The notes: a model not told the origin generated them from the sequence alone. A DNA stretch of 64,000 nucleotides from Balanoglossus misakiensis (GCA_040954595.2 CM082589.2:3720001-3784000), one strand, 5' to 3'. Shown: positions 10,101-21,619, counted from the first letter of the stretch. Program-made: numbers and translations.

Positions 10101-11990
10101 GTTAATCATGGCCTCATGTGGCAACACAAAGGCAATGTTAACGTACAATATAACCTTCAGAAGAATAATGACAAAGAAGTATGTAAATGTTTCAATACTT
10201 ACATTATCAAACCACCTGGACAGGTTCATAAATTTCTGTTTTTCTTGCATCGTTAGTTGTGACTGAAATGAAAAAATAAAGGTCAGCTGTTACTTAATTA
10301 ATGCTGTTTGTAGGCTTATACACATGAATAACTTGTGAAAGAGCAGCAGCAGATTATTTTTGAAAAATAGAAATCTTATATCTAGCTTATGATGTTTAGT
10401 TTTTTTCAGATTACTTTAACTTGTATATATTTCAGTTTGTGAAGATATCATAAATTCAAAATCCATTTATGTTTTCATCCCCTTTTCCCTTTGAAGCGAT
10501 CCAACTCCACCATAGAAAACACAAAATTTGGACGAAGTAACACTTACAATGATGGAATGCATTCCATAGTAGAGAAGTATATCTGCAATAGTAAACTGAT
10601 GACCACACATGTATACGTTGTTTCTCAGGTACAGATTTAATTCCTGGAAATAGAATAAAATATTTTGTTCTAGTTAAAAGCAAAAAAAAGGTAACTTTTA
10701 GAGAAAAACGATAGCACAAAACCTTTACATGTTCAATCTACAGCACTTTAAGTTTAAGGTAAATTAATGTGTGTGAGAACTTGTTACAAAATTTTGCAAA
10801 TGAACTGGCAATCAAACAAAAATGAGATGCCTTAATCATTCGGTTCATAGGTTACACACACACACACACACTGAAATGCCTGACTTGTTGGGACTCCACA
10901 CCCTCATTTGCATACTTATTAGATAAAGGCAGATGTACAATAATGTGATGCATCCAAAGTACCTCTCACTGAATACACATACCTTTAATATTGTCTTCAC
11001 ATCTTCTCTGTTGTTACATCTATCTACCTGCGTGACTCTGTACTCTAACCATTGACTAATGACAGCTTTCTGCTCGGCCGAAGACCCTAGAAGAGTCTGT
11101 TTGTTGGCTTTCTGTGTTAAGTACCTAGTGATGGATGCTAGTCCACTCACGCTGCTGCCATTTTCTATGTGTAACACCGGAGTCTTGAGAAAATTTAATA
11201 AAAATTCATATCAGATCAGTGTATTTTACCGTTTATTTTATAATGTGAATGGTATGTTTACTTTGGATCTAGCTGCAATGTTTGTAGCAGGTGCTGCTAG
11301 GTTGACTGGTGTGTTCGCAGCATTATGCTGTGAACACACCAGTCAACGTAGCAGCACCCGCTACAATCATTGCAGCTACTTTGGATCATGTTATTTTCAC
11401 CAATTGGTATAGCCCTGGGAATCCAGAGGCCATATTTGTATGATGAGTGTCTTGTAAGGCCTCGCTCGCCACTTAATTTAATTTAAGTTAATGACATTGA
11501 GAGAGGCCCTACAAGCGTCACCACTATGCACACACCGCTGTAGCTATGGTACATACGCAGCTGTACCGTTGGGAGGGGGTAGATTACCCCCCCCCCCCCC
11601 TTCTCAGATGGTACAGCTGCGTACCACAGCTAACACGCCTGCCTTTCTCAGAATACTTTGGCTTTCTGTGAAATTCGCCATGAACGCACACACGGCCATC
11701 AAAGAGACAGCGGATCTGAATGCACTCATATCTCACTTGAAATGAAAGCTGCAGCTGTGAAACGCCTGCAGTTTCACATCATCATCATGTCAAGCGATGC
11801 CGGGCCCAAGTGATGATCGCTCCACTGACACTCGGCACCATGCATCTACCCTAAGCCGATCTTACAAATCTATTGAACCAATATAAAAAAGAACGATCCA
11901 TACCTTTGTTTCGCTGTTAACATTCACTTTCACGCTATTTACACCGAGAAATTTGGCGATAGACCGAACATCTTGCTTCAGGTCAGCCAT
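7187..11990 (-). CDS. EEF1E1: AIMP3/p18, multisynthetase complex subunit, 5 exons
   Basis: Exons: 11904-11990, 10983-11183, 10548-10643, 10203-10262 and 7187-7270; 175 aa, against 174 in human. Landmarks: PVLHIENGSSVSGL in the N-terminal thioredoxin-like part, then the glutathione-S-transferase-C-like half with SSAEQKAVISQWLEYRVTQV, FTIADILLYYGMH, QEKQKFMNLSRWFDN and a last exon VQRYPSIQQHL. AIMP3 is a non-catalytic GST-fold scaffold of the cytosolic multi-aminoacyl-tRNA synthetase complex, bound to methionyl-tRNA synthetase, with a nuclear DNA-damage role in mammals. Intron 4 (7271-10202, 2.9 kb) contains a complete GPCR gene on the opposite strand. DNAAF11 ends about 400 bp upstream on the same strand. 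All joins are in phase 0. Confidence 0.95.
8847..9866 (+). CDS. Class A (rhodopsin-like) GPCR, single exon, orphan type
   Basis: A 339-aa intronless receptor. The start is the first in-frame ATG at 8847; the frame stays open upstream to about 8715, so a 5' exon joined at the TCTACAG near 8724 is possible. Extracellular N-terminus with NST and NGT sequons. TM hallmarks: TM1 Asn62 (TGN), TM2 Asp92 (LALSD), Cys119 paired with Cys197 in loop 2, DRY 143-145, TM4 Trp in MAWIW, TM5 Pro221, TM6 TWVP near 276-279 and NPFIY 315-319. Position 7.43 is Ser309, so it is not a retinal-binding opsin. Position 3.32 is Asn126 rather than Asp, arguing against a typical amine receptor. The TM3-TM4 region reminds me of GPR161 or opsin-like orphans, but I cannot assign a ligand. 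The gene lies antisense within EEF1E1 intron 4. Confidence 0.93.
   Translation: MAQSTSHDQHLSNSTLGSNGTTVWATPSCDILIPEWMESLPFQLMTGVYYYGILVPLSVTGNILVIITIWKKIHTTFQTPQYQFIVSLALSDVAFSALFLPFTILPFAYGHWSYGYEFCQINGWVNLTLAFASLFNLVAVSIDRYFACCQPLHYHQRITPSRVKVMITMAWIWAAMISLLPIIGVGEYRYYKHKYSCGMVWNIEVRNRIFIAVTGLFSFYPSLMIIICCYIKIYQAVWHQKQRVAQVGNASPTSTLKKNIQGAVTLNIVIIAYFITWVPYVLVHMIGLYTDNCNAALIVAENISCATFSLASAVNPFIYGIKHGPIKREMRKIFKCGRT
10013..10105. mobile_element. TTAA-flanked MITE, copy 1
   Basis: About 93 bp bounded by TTAA at both ends, with CCCTTT at the left and AAGGG at the right. The interior carries GTTCCCTCTTTAGAGGTCCA. Two sister copies lie at 20722 and 29005. The TTAA target and short inverted ends fit a piggyBac-type non-autonomous element. 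Confidence 0.75.
10848..10872. repeat. AC microsatellite in EEF1E1 intron 2
   Basis: A short run of ACAC dinucleotides, just downstream of EEF1E1 exon 2 on the minus strand. No function is inferred. Confidence 0.7.
11270..11378. repeat. Imperfect 54-bp-arm hairpin in EEF1E1 intron 1
   Basis: Arms 11270-11323 and 11325-11378 are reverse complements with only about five mismatches and a one-base centre (CAGCATTATGCTG). Both arms contain GTTGACTGGTGTGTTC or its complement. It is either a small inverted-repeat element or an RNA hairpin in the EEF1E1 pre-mRNA. Confidence 0.85.
11541..11632. repeat. Hairpin with poly-C loop in EEF1E1 intron 1
   Basis: The left arm 11541-11567 and right arm 11610-11632 pair as TAGCT...GGTAC...CAGCTGTACC; the left arm has a four-base insertion. 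The loop contains a run of 14 or more C. It is the third long hairpin within 9 kb. Confidence 0.75.
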
Positions 11991-12393
11991 GTTGTTTGTT
12001 TGTTCGTTGAGAATCGGGTTGATGAAAATGTCTTCTGCTTTTAAGAGATTAAACGAGTTTATAGCACAATAACAACTATCAACCGTAAGCGATAAGTTTG
12101 AAAACTAAAAAAAATTGCTAAATCGATGTATTAGGTAATTTCACTTCCGAAACAAATATATGCATAGTTCATTAGTTTTGTTTAGGTAGCGCCATCTATA
12201 CACACACGTGACATTTCTTTCGTTTTGTTGAGTACAGCACATTTATGATAGTGAGAGATTCGACTTGAAATTGCTGGCCCCCGTATTAAGAAAATTGAAA
12301 ATTCAAGTACACCTAGGGATGGAATATTTATGTATTTTTTTATTTCTGTTGAACATAGACTGATAGGTACACGGATCCCATATGAATAGACAA

Positions 12394-15300
12394 TCAAATC
12401 AATGGCGGCACATCTGGATCATCTACAAAGTCTTCACTGTTTGGTCTTTCTTCAACCTTTTTCCGTCTGCTGCCTTCATACGGCCCAAGTGGTGTCTTTT
12501 CGTTAGTCACCATTAGATCAACACTTTTAGCCTTGCTGGGATCAACCTCCAGTTTTTCGTGTCTTATTCTGTGAGAGGAAACAAATGGACATAAAATTAT
12601 AATTTCGTCATGGAAGAACTGATCTCATAAGACCTAATGTTTTATATTCATATGGACCTTGATTTATAGTAGATTCCCTTTGCCTTCTGAGCAACCATAA
12701 TGAATAAATTACAGAATTTCACATGCCTTTCATTATTTGAAGTCTCCTTTTGTTTTGTGTCTGCTGTCTTCTTCTTGCTTTGAGTTGACGGTTTCTTCAA
12801 GGCTTTCACTACTTGTTTGACCTGAAGAGAAATTTTACCAATAAAAAATAACTTGGGATTTTCTTATGTAAACACTGAATTTAAACCAGATTTGTTCGGT
12901 TTTCGTAAGTAAAACTGGAAAAATACCAAGAGAAGATACTTCAGCATTTTTGCAAATATGAATCCTTAAGCCAAAAGTGCCTGGGGTGGACAATACAATG
13001 AATTTCATACCTTTGGCATGGTAATTAGTAGATGCCCCGTCGTCTGTGACCTCTTTGCAACACTGGAATCAGGATTCACTTCTTCTTGTAAGACTATTTG
13101 CAAAATCTGGAAAAAATAAAGTACAGAGGGTTTTTTTTAGAGTGGCCTTAGTGTGGGTATAAAATGTGCCATTCAACAGCCAAGATTAATACTAGTAATA
13201 CTGTAGGAAAGACTGGTTTTCCCCTAAAGTCCATATAAATAAAAGGTAAAGGATTTTACTCACCTTTCCCTTGATAACTACTTTGACGTGACTTGGTTGG
13301 ACGTCCACATCAATCAGTGATGTATTCAGGTATTTGTAACAACCAACCTCTAAAGTAAATGCATTGTCTTCTTCGTTGTCTAGTAAAGTGAATGGCATTC
13401 TGATAATAAAACAGGCGAAGAAAATATATTACAACTCCTGTATCAACTGACATATATATTAGAGAGTTATGGAGGGTAGGAATCAGCGTAATATAGTCTG
13501 AGGATGAGTTTGGAAAGGAACTGACTTACTTGGCCTCATTCACGTTCAAAAAATTACCATCCTCTGTCGTGAGTCGAACTGTTCGCTTTGCCACCTGCGG
13601 ACCATCTCTGAAACAATAAAAGAAAATTAAATAAACCATTAATCATGAATTTGTAAAAGTTATATCGCTTCTAGAATCTAGAGAAATTCTTTTTACACGA
13701 CAGTAAATACGTTTCAAACTGAAATGAATGTTTCATTTTCCTGCATTGACAGGAATTCATAGAAAGTGAGAGTGCAAACATTCAGTTTAAAAACAAATAA
13801 ACAGAGTTTGAAGTACTTACTTTTTCTCAGATTCCTTATTCTTTGTCTCTTGGATATGTTTATGAACTGCTACCCTCGACTCTGGAGAAAATGGCATTTC
13901 TTCCTCCCAGAATCTGGGAATGAAGAGAAAGGATTTGTAGTAAAAGAATGAGAGTAATGCTGCTATAAAATGTTGCAAGAACAACTCATGGTGTTTCTAG
14001 ATACATGTAATCATAACTGATTCCTTACTCATCATCTTTCTTCGTTTCATCTTCATTTTCTTTGATCTGTTCTTCTTCGCTCTCTTTATTTTCCTGCTTC
14101 TTGGAGTCCTCTCTACGGACACAAAAGCAGACACCATATTGAACGCTTATATCGGGCCAAAAATCAACTTCGATGTTTAATCTCAAGATAGTAAAATCAT
14201 AGACTGTCTTTGGTTAAATCAAAGTGGCACAAGTTAAATTACATCAAAAATGTAGATTGTATAATGTCTCTTCTGTCCCAGTATCTCTGTTCATCCTCAT
14301 TTACATCTGTCTACACAAGAATCACTTCTATCTCATTGTTTGTTGGTGTTTCTGTCTTTTTTTTCTCTCAATTCCCAAACTCTCCAACTTACGCATTTAT
14401 ATCAGTATACCATCTTCCATCAAATCCCGGTTTCTTTTCACTCTGTGCCTTGGATTTGGCTTCTCTCCGTCTCACTTCTTCCTCTGCCTCTGCTTTTTCC
14501 TTTTCCTGGTGAAAAGATAGCCCAGTGAGTTATGCGGGTGTTTAGTTAGTTGTGGATTTGAGACAACTGAAGAGGTTTCACGTAGTCTAAAAAATGCTGC
14601 GAAGGTGTCCGTTATAATACTCACTCGTTTCTTTAAGTATTCAGCTTGATCTTGGAGTATCTGTGGTTTTATTGAATCAATGTGTTGAAGGGCCAATATT
14701 CTTTCGGTTTTAGTGATCTTCTGACCATCAAGATACTGTAAAATGAAATTAATTAGAAAACAAAGATATTAAAATGCTATATCAGATGTCAACAATTTGA
14801 TCAGACAGGTATGCATTTTTACAACACAGTTTTGAAGGCAAATCTAAGACAATTGGTGATTGAGGAATCTGAAATAAAAGGAAAAAACATAAACGGCAAA
14901 AAGTTTGACAATCTATTATCTAATACCTGTAACTGTGGAAGTGTAGCAATCACATATTCTCTGTAGCCTTCGAAGTTTACACACGGATTACCAGTTAGGA
15001 AACTATAGAGAGAATAAAACATACACAGTAGTCAAGATATTTTGTCAGGAAAAATTGAGTTTATACTGAATATTGTTAATCCGTCAACGGAGTGCCCTCA
15101 CCGACCAACTTTTTCCACTAAAACCAAACAAGTTGGTACCCCGTGTGGCTGCTTTTTGTACAGCGTTTCTACTAGTACTTTGTAGACAAAATTAAGCAAC
15201 CATGCCCGCCCAACGATACATCGGCAATTCACTAAAGGAGTTTATCCCTCATGCATGGCAAAATCGTTGTTACATTAAACAGGAAAGATGACGGATGTCC

Positions 15301-18300
15301 ACCAGGCCTGGAAAGATCAACTTCACAGCTGGGTGTCTCAGAGACACGACACTTGTCAACGGACAATGTGAAGACAAACTGCTAACATGCTTTACACTCG
15401 TCCGTTGAGTGACCACATGGATGGTCAACCACAGGGCTGGGGACAGTGCGTTCGCCAACAAGTGTCATGACAAAGCGCTAACGTGCATCCCCTTTGTCGG
15501 TAAATGCCCAGACAAGAAAGGGTTTCCTTTTGTCTATGGCAGAAGCGTCGAGTTCTACAGTCGCCAAAAACTGTAAAAACACATTAACACATTTAATTGG
15601 TACTTTGAGACCTGGCAAGCCCGACTATGTAGCTCCATGTAGGCCTACACACATTCCTCGTATCAACGAACATTTGCCAAAATTTACCAGTTGAACAGTA
15701 GGAACATCGAGACCGTGGTCAGGAACTATACCAATGTCCCGCAACAGATCAGTCCTAACATCTACCATATTGCTTTCGCAGTTTGACCACAATTCAGAAA
15801 CTGAACGAATATAACCACACCGCACACTTTCCACAAGCAATTTACAGTGGTAAATGTGAAGTATTGATTTGTCACTAAAAATACAACACCAAAACCACAA
15901 ACAGTGGTACATAGTAGAAACCACAAGGCCTTTCGAGGGAATGTGTGTTAACACTCCGATATATTATTGCACTGTCAACCCATGGAGTTACTACTCATAG
16001 TACTTCCATGGTCAACCGAAGTCTGTCATCCTCTTTGAAAATGAAAACATCTCGAATCTGTGTTTCATTCACCAGTTCAATCAGAAAAGTAAAATTGTCC
16101 AACGCTTTCGAGGTACGGCAACGTGTGAATTGCTAAAATGCCACTCTTTGTCGGAAGCACAGTATCAATGAATGTATACGAAAACAAGTAATGAATCCCG
16201 TCGCTTGTCCAGTCCTCAAGAGCCGAAGTGATAACTGTTTATCACAACCGGTCTATATCGATGCAAATCAAATCACAACAGACTGTCTGGAATGTTTGAT
16301 CAAAGATCCACCGCGGGCGACAAAGCTTGTCTGGAGAAATCAGGTGCTAATCTGTGCCACACTTCGTCTGGATTGGTCTTGACTCAATAAACGCCTTATT
16401 GACAAACACTTTTGTTTAGGTTGACACAAAGCATGTTCCGCAAAGACAAACCACCGAGTCCATAAACCCATGTAGACGTGCCTCTTTAACGAACGTAGAA
16501 ATACGCCCCGTATTTTAGAAGTAATCATTTGGGCAACTGAAATTTAATGATGATTCGGTAATTTATCATGTAAACTAGCCCATTAGTACCTTTTGCGTTT
16601 TTATGATTAAGATTTTAGTCTTTCCATGTATAAACCATTCACTTTTGCTATACGTTTCGAATGTTGTACTTTGTACTAAGTACTGTGCTTTTGGTCTACG
16701 GAAAACGATTCTTTTTTGGGTCCCGGACGCTTGTACTTCGGTAAAAAAAATTGTTGTCGTAGAACCATGCATGATGGCTTCAGAATGGACGCCCAAAGTA
16801 AACGCTCATTCAAAACTACGCATAGCCAACCTTTTCCCTCATATAGGTGAGTGAGTAACCGAGTTGTTGAATGTGAAATGTTCGAATCGAGACAATTTTT
16901 TAATAATCATGTCCAATTTGAAAAAAAGGCCAGAAACCTGAAATACTAAAACACGATAAGAGTAAAAACTCTGTATTTGTGAATACACACTTTCTTTTTA
17001 TTTGTCGGTTTGCTGCAAGACGCTGGAGACTTGAATATTCGTCGGCGGAGGCGCTCTCCGTCGCTCCCCGACGGTATTGTTTTGGTGTGAAGTGTCCAGC
17101 CTATCGCCGGTCAGGGACACGCCCGTCGAGATACGGGACCCTGGACTGGGATGTACCTGAAGATCTATATAAACCCCTCGCATTTGTGTCCAAACCATAA
17201 GCAGATTTATTCTTGCAACCTTCAAGTGTTCTACCTAACAAGCTACAGAATGTCACAGTCCGCAGAAATCACCGAACGACGCGAAGTCCTGATGCACGAA
17301 CGAATCGTCCAGTTGAGGAAGCTCGGCCACCACAACAGTCAGATCGTGAAGATGCTCCTCCAGGAAGAAAACTGGCTGACGACAGCGCAGACGGTCAACC
17401 GGGTCTACAGTAGATACATCAGCCGGGGGTCAGTGGTTGATGCACGCCGCTCCAGTCGCCTCAAGTCAAGTGGTTCAACCAAGGTGGGTGTCCAGTATTT
17501 TTTATCGAAGGTCCGTGACGATTTGCGGGTCGTACCAATTGGTACTGTGGTGTGTCGACGCCAGATTTGAAGCCAGTGTCGCAATGTCTAGTACCGTTCG
17601 GCACATGGATTTGTTTTACCAGCTTAATTACCCTTCGGGTAGCACACCGTATACATATATGTGTATATTCAAATCGGGCTTTCTTGCCTTTGATATAGGC
17701 GAACGACGACGAAGAGATAAACAAGAAGGTGACGACGGAGACAACCGGTCCTCCCAACAAAAAGAAGCGGGTGAGTACAATCTCCTTTCATGTACGGTTC
17801 TGTTAAGGGTAGCACTTGATGATTTTTGTCTTTATATACAGATTCTTAAAACATCGGTTTTTCGACTTCTCGTAATTTTTACGTGTATTTGCTTGCTGTG
17901 AGCGAGTTTTGATTTTTTTTGTCCACCTAAAATCACAATAATCCACGTTCCCTAAATACTTCTGTTGATCACGACAATATTAAAAACCCAGTTTGTCGAC
18001 TATAACATCGCATCTCATATCGTTAAATTATGTATAAGTTATTTATTGATTTCCATTTTTTTTGCAGATCGACTTCGATAATGAACATGGCACAGTCAGG
18101 GACCAGGCGAAAGAAAAACACCAGGTAGCAGAAGTCTCGTCTACGGCCACACCTCGCCAAGATGCACAAACTCAAACCGATGTCTCTCAACACTGCTGCA
18201 ACAGTATGGCACAGCTCAACGCTCTGAGGTATGAGATGTACACGCTGCGACGACGCGTCGACTTCTACACCGAGATGGAGCAGCGGAATCACCTGTCTGT

Positions 18301-21228
18301 TCAGCCGTCACCCGCTCCCCAGCCATCCGCTCCCCAATCGTATTCACTTCCCCCGTCTCAGCTTCAAACCAGTGCGCCAGCGGTGCAGCAGCCTCCCGTG
18401 GCAGGTTATCCGTCTCCGGCGACGACAATGATTCCTGTCCACCAGCAACCCGCTCCCCAACCAATGTCATTTCAGACCAGTGTACCAGTGCAGCAGGCAG
18501 GACGTCCGTCTCCCGCGACTGGAGTCAGCACCGTTCACCACCCACCCGCTCCCCAACCGTATCCACTTCAAGCGCCCCAGCTTCAAACATGTGCACCAGT
18601 GCAGGCTTATCACTCGGCAGTTCGCCCATCCCCCGCGACAGGAGTGAACACTGTTCGGCCACAACCACCACCCGCTCCCGTATCCCGACCCCAGCCACGC
18701 CTAGTCCACGCCGCACCCCAGCCACGCCCAGTCCACGCCGCGCCCCAGCCTCGCACCAAGTCACGCCCGCAGTCATCTTCCGCGGCACGTCCTCAACCGG
18801 CTGCGATCAACACCCAGCATCTTCATCCCATCGCCGGTCATCAAGATATTCCCGCATCGCACATCACGGCGTGCCGCGACTCCAGTTCTTCTTACGCAGA
18901 CTTCGCCAAGAAGCTAGTTTTCGCCGTCTACAGCCCCGAGCAGTGGCACGGGCGAATCTGCAACCCACTGCCAGAGATCCGTTCCACGCGGGCCTACACC
19001 AAAAGCCCACTGAGCCCCAGACGTCTGCAGAAGGTGAAGAGGGCAGTGTTCCAGCACTACTCCACAGAAATTCTTCCGGGAGAGCAAGAAGAAGCCTGGA
19101 AGTCATGCGTCAAGAACATCGAACAGAGTCTTCGAGAAGAAACGTACAAAAGACTGTTGAAGATGTAGATTGCGTTATCCGTTGGTCTGGTTTCCTTGAC
19201 GATGAAATCAGAGCTTAGGCTAAATTAAATTATTATTGCTTTTGAATTTTTGTATTTTATTACTTATTATTGTAACTTATTAAAAACCTGAATATTTGCT
19301 TTGTCTTTTACGATCTAATTTATTGTGTATCTTTCGCTTTGCATGATGAATAAAACTTTCAATTTTATGAAATCACCAAGTACATCGTTGTTGTTTCCAA
19401 ATTCCCCTAATCTATAAGCCAAGTTATACCGGGCTCGACTCGAGGTTCTATTACTTTCTGAACTTTTATACCAAATATGGCAAGATATGCAAAACTTAGG
19501 AGTTAGTGATTGTTGGTATATCGACCACTTTGGACGCGTCATCCTCTGATGTTCAGGTCATCTTGAAATGAAAGTACATTTTTCGATTCGTTCTTACAGC
19601 GATTTTCTAGATTGAAATTCATTTGACTACCCGTGCGCTCACTGATGATGTAAAATGACGTTTTAATCATGTAAAATGACTTTTTAATGCGAATATTTTA
19701 GTCGAGGCACATCTATAACGAAAAGTCGACCACACCACACCAATAGTGGACCACACTGAAAGGCGCCCTCAAGCAGCTCATAAAAACTCGACACAAATCG
19801 GGTTTTGGATATGCATTTTTTGAAAGGCAGTATGGAAAAGATGACTGGAGACCATATAATCTGATGATATAGACTCTAAATTCTCTTACACTGTCTTCAT
19901 GACAGCTGCAAAGACACTATGAATCTTTATTTCAGACAGTGTGATGTGTATGGCAACTTGGTAGTTTCATGAGAGATATACAAAGTGTAATTGTGGTGTG
20001 CCAGAGATCACTTAGGATTGTGAATGACAGAATCTATTAAATATTCATGAAAATCTCTGAACTGTCCTACTCATCCAACAACACACATGGATTGTAAGCA
20101 CCCCCATTACCATGGAAACATACTTACATCTCCCTTAGATTGTAGTTATCCCTGAGACATTCTATACTGGTCAGTTCCCCGACAAAATTCACTGTCAAAT
20201 CAAGTTTCTTCAAGGACTCACAACCTGGAATATTGAGAACACATTTTCATTCAAACACAGAGAAAGGTCAATCTATTATTCAGTGGCAAGACGTAGTTTA
20301 AAAATGTTCTTCAGAATTTCTTTGTATTGATCTTTTATTATTACCTTCCAAGTTTTCAATTTTTTCTATATTATTCAGTGCTAAGTTGATATATTCCAGT
20401 TTCTTTAATCTGCCAACATTTTCTGGAAAAAAAAATGGAAAAACATTACAGAAAGTTACCAGAACTGTATCAAACAAATGCTGTACAATGCTTGTGAGAA
20501 ATATTGGAAAGGGATGCAGAAAATTTTTCAAATTTCCAAGTTAATTAATTATGTCTGTGGTACTTACCTATCTTTGGTATGAGGTTACTCTGCAGGTACA
20601 GAATCCTTAAATCTCGACACCATTTATCAATGTATTCTATTCTGTAGTCACCATTCAAAAGAGAGAGAGAAGTGATAGAGAATTCAGTGAACTGGAATCC
20701 AAGTCCCGGTATTCATGCATATTAACCTTTCACCCCCAGTTCCCTCTTTAGAGGTCCAACCTTACCATAGAAAATGATGAATTTGGACTGGAACATAGTG
20801 GTGACAGGGTAGTAATCAATTCCTTCAGAACACGGTTCAAGCACAACAATCTCACTTTCTAGACTTCATTTCTGTTTTGTGCTTTCATTATATTTGTTTG
20901 TCCTTTGGTAAATACTGTACCTTTCAATATCTTGTTGATGTAATGAGACTTCTTCTAAAGTTGTAATCTCAAGATTGTTGTGTTCAGCTCTCTTGCGGAG
21001 CATATCCTCTGAAACTAGAATGAAAATATGAAACATTTACATGTATTTCTAATAGGTGACCTCGTTATATTTCATTTTATCTTGTAAAGCCTGATTGAGA
21101 AGGGTTAGCGCAACCAGGAAGTTGTTAGTTACAAGATAGGTCTACGACACCCTAGCTTTGTATATCACGTTACCATAACAACGACCTATCGTGAGGAATA
21201 GTGGCTGTTTATACTTACTTCGAACCAT
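12394..21228 (-). CDS. DNAAF11: Dynein axonemal assembly factor 11 (LRRC6/TILB homologue), 15 exons
   Basis: Exons: 21219-21228, 20921-21014, 20568-20641, 20345-20422, 20128-20224, 14927-15002, 14625-14735, 14393-14505, 14029-14112, 13821-13913, 13530-13607, 13264-13399, 13011-13106, 12727-12821 and 12394-12568. The sum is 1,410 nt, or 469 aa; human is 466. N-terminal SDS22-type leucine-rich repeats ([50 protein letters not shown]) are capped by [15 protein letters not shown] charged coiled coil follows, then a CS-like domain ([33 protein letters not shown]), and the chain ends PDVPPLI. DNAAF11 helps preassemble outer and inner dynein arms in the cytoplasm of ciliated cells. Intron 5 (5.1 kb) holds an entire plus-strand gene. 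Intron 14 must use a GC donor: the nearest GT would bring a stop. Confidence 0.96.
15003..17165. other. DNAAF11 intron 5, part upstream of the nested gene
   Basis: No gene was recognised. At 15300-15500 there are loosely repeated phrases (ACACTTGTCAACGG-like, GCTAACATGC/GCTAACGTGC) that may be a decayed element. The open frames here are short and unrelated to any family I know. Confidence 0.35.
17166..17173 (+). promoter_or_regulatory. TATA box of the nested HTH-BEN gene
   Basis: TATATAAA lies about 77 bp before the ATG at 17250, at the right distance for a start site near 17200. The preceding 130 bp are GC-rich compared with the surrounding intron, which fits an independent promoter inside DNAAF11. 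Confidence 0.55.
17250..19168 (+). CDS. HTH plus BEN-like domain protein nested in DNAAF11 intron 5
   Basis: Exons: 17250-17483, 17699-17770 and 18068-19168; 468 aa, all joins in phase 0. Residues 1-78 look like a Tc1/mariner-type helix-turn-helix ([19 protein letters not shown], then [13 protein letters not shown]). Exon 2 is acidic and ends in a basic PPNKKKR, a likely nuclear localisation signal. Exon 3 has a DAQTQTD motif, a short coiled coil ([18 protein letters not shown], about 150-175), a long Pro/Gln/Ala-rich tract with imperfect repeats (QPRPVHAAP), and a C-terminal block of about 98 residues. That block ([59 protein letters not shown]) resembles a BEN domain: an LxxxVF opening, a PLxPxRL helix and a CVxxIxxxLR end. 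A DNA-binding or chromatin role is inferred. The BEN call is moderate and the name unknown. It has its own TATA box and polyadenylation signal. Confidence 0.75.
19349..19354 (+). terminator. Polyadenylation signal of the nested gene
   Basis: AATAAA lies 181 bp after the HTH-BEN stop codon, in AT-rich sequence. An earlier ATTAAA-like TATTAAAA also occurs near 19277. Confidence 0.5.
20722..20815. mobile_element. TTAA-flanked MITE, copy 2 (decayed right end)
   Basis: Begins TTAACC at 20722 and shares GTTCCCTCTTTAGAGGTCCA with copies 1 and 3. The right end reads AGGGTAGTAAT, so its TTAA is mutated. It lies in DNAAF11 intron 2, between exons 2 and 3. Confidence 0.7.
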
Positions 21229-21619
21229 CTCTGTTACTTCCTGTTCTGATATATGTCTAGGTATGCTTGTATTTGACAGTAACAGCACCAATGGATCCGA
21301 TAAAACATGTATAACAGGAATGCGCTTTCAAGCAACGCGGTTCAGGATTTCCCCGGCTGGTATGTTTTGGTTCTCGTTAACCCTCTAACGCAATGTATTT
21401 AATCAATATGCGGTTAAAACGTTTGTAATGCTCAGTGATGTACACCAAATTATACCGCAAATACATATAAAATGAGACAGTATATTAAAATATATGCATA
21501 ATTTTCAAACTCACGAATGTTACGAAATGTTATGATTTAATACACTGATATACAAATAGTGACCTTTGTTGACACGATCATTTGACAGCAAGTTAGAGGG
21601 TCTGGGTCATCTGGACAAA
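21229..21619. promoter_or_regulatory. Shared divergent promoter region, DNAAF11 / DUF389 gene
   Basis: The two ATGs point away from each other with 391 bp between them, so both promoters and 5' UTRs must fit here. No TATA box was evident. Co-expression is an inference from spacing only. Confidence 0.5.

Noticed and set aside
9867-10190. Expected place for the last EEF1E1 exon, just after exon 4
   Set aside because: No matching exon is here. The true last exon, with VQRYPSIQQHL, is at 7187-7270 beyond the GPCR.
18216-18788. Minus-strand frames antisense to the Pro-rich exon of the HTH-BEN gene
   Set aside because: These are shadows of a biased, GC-rich coding repeat.
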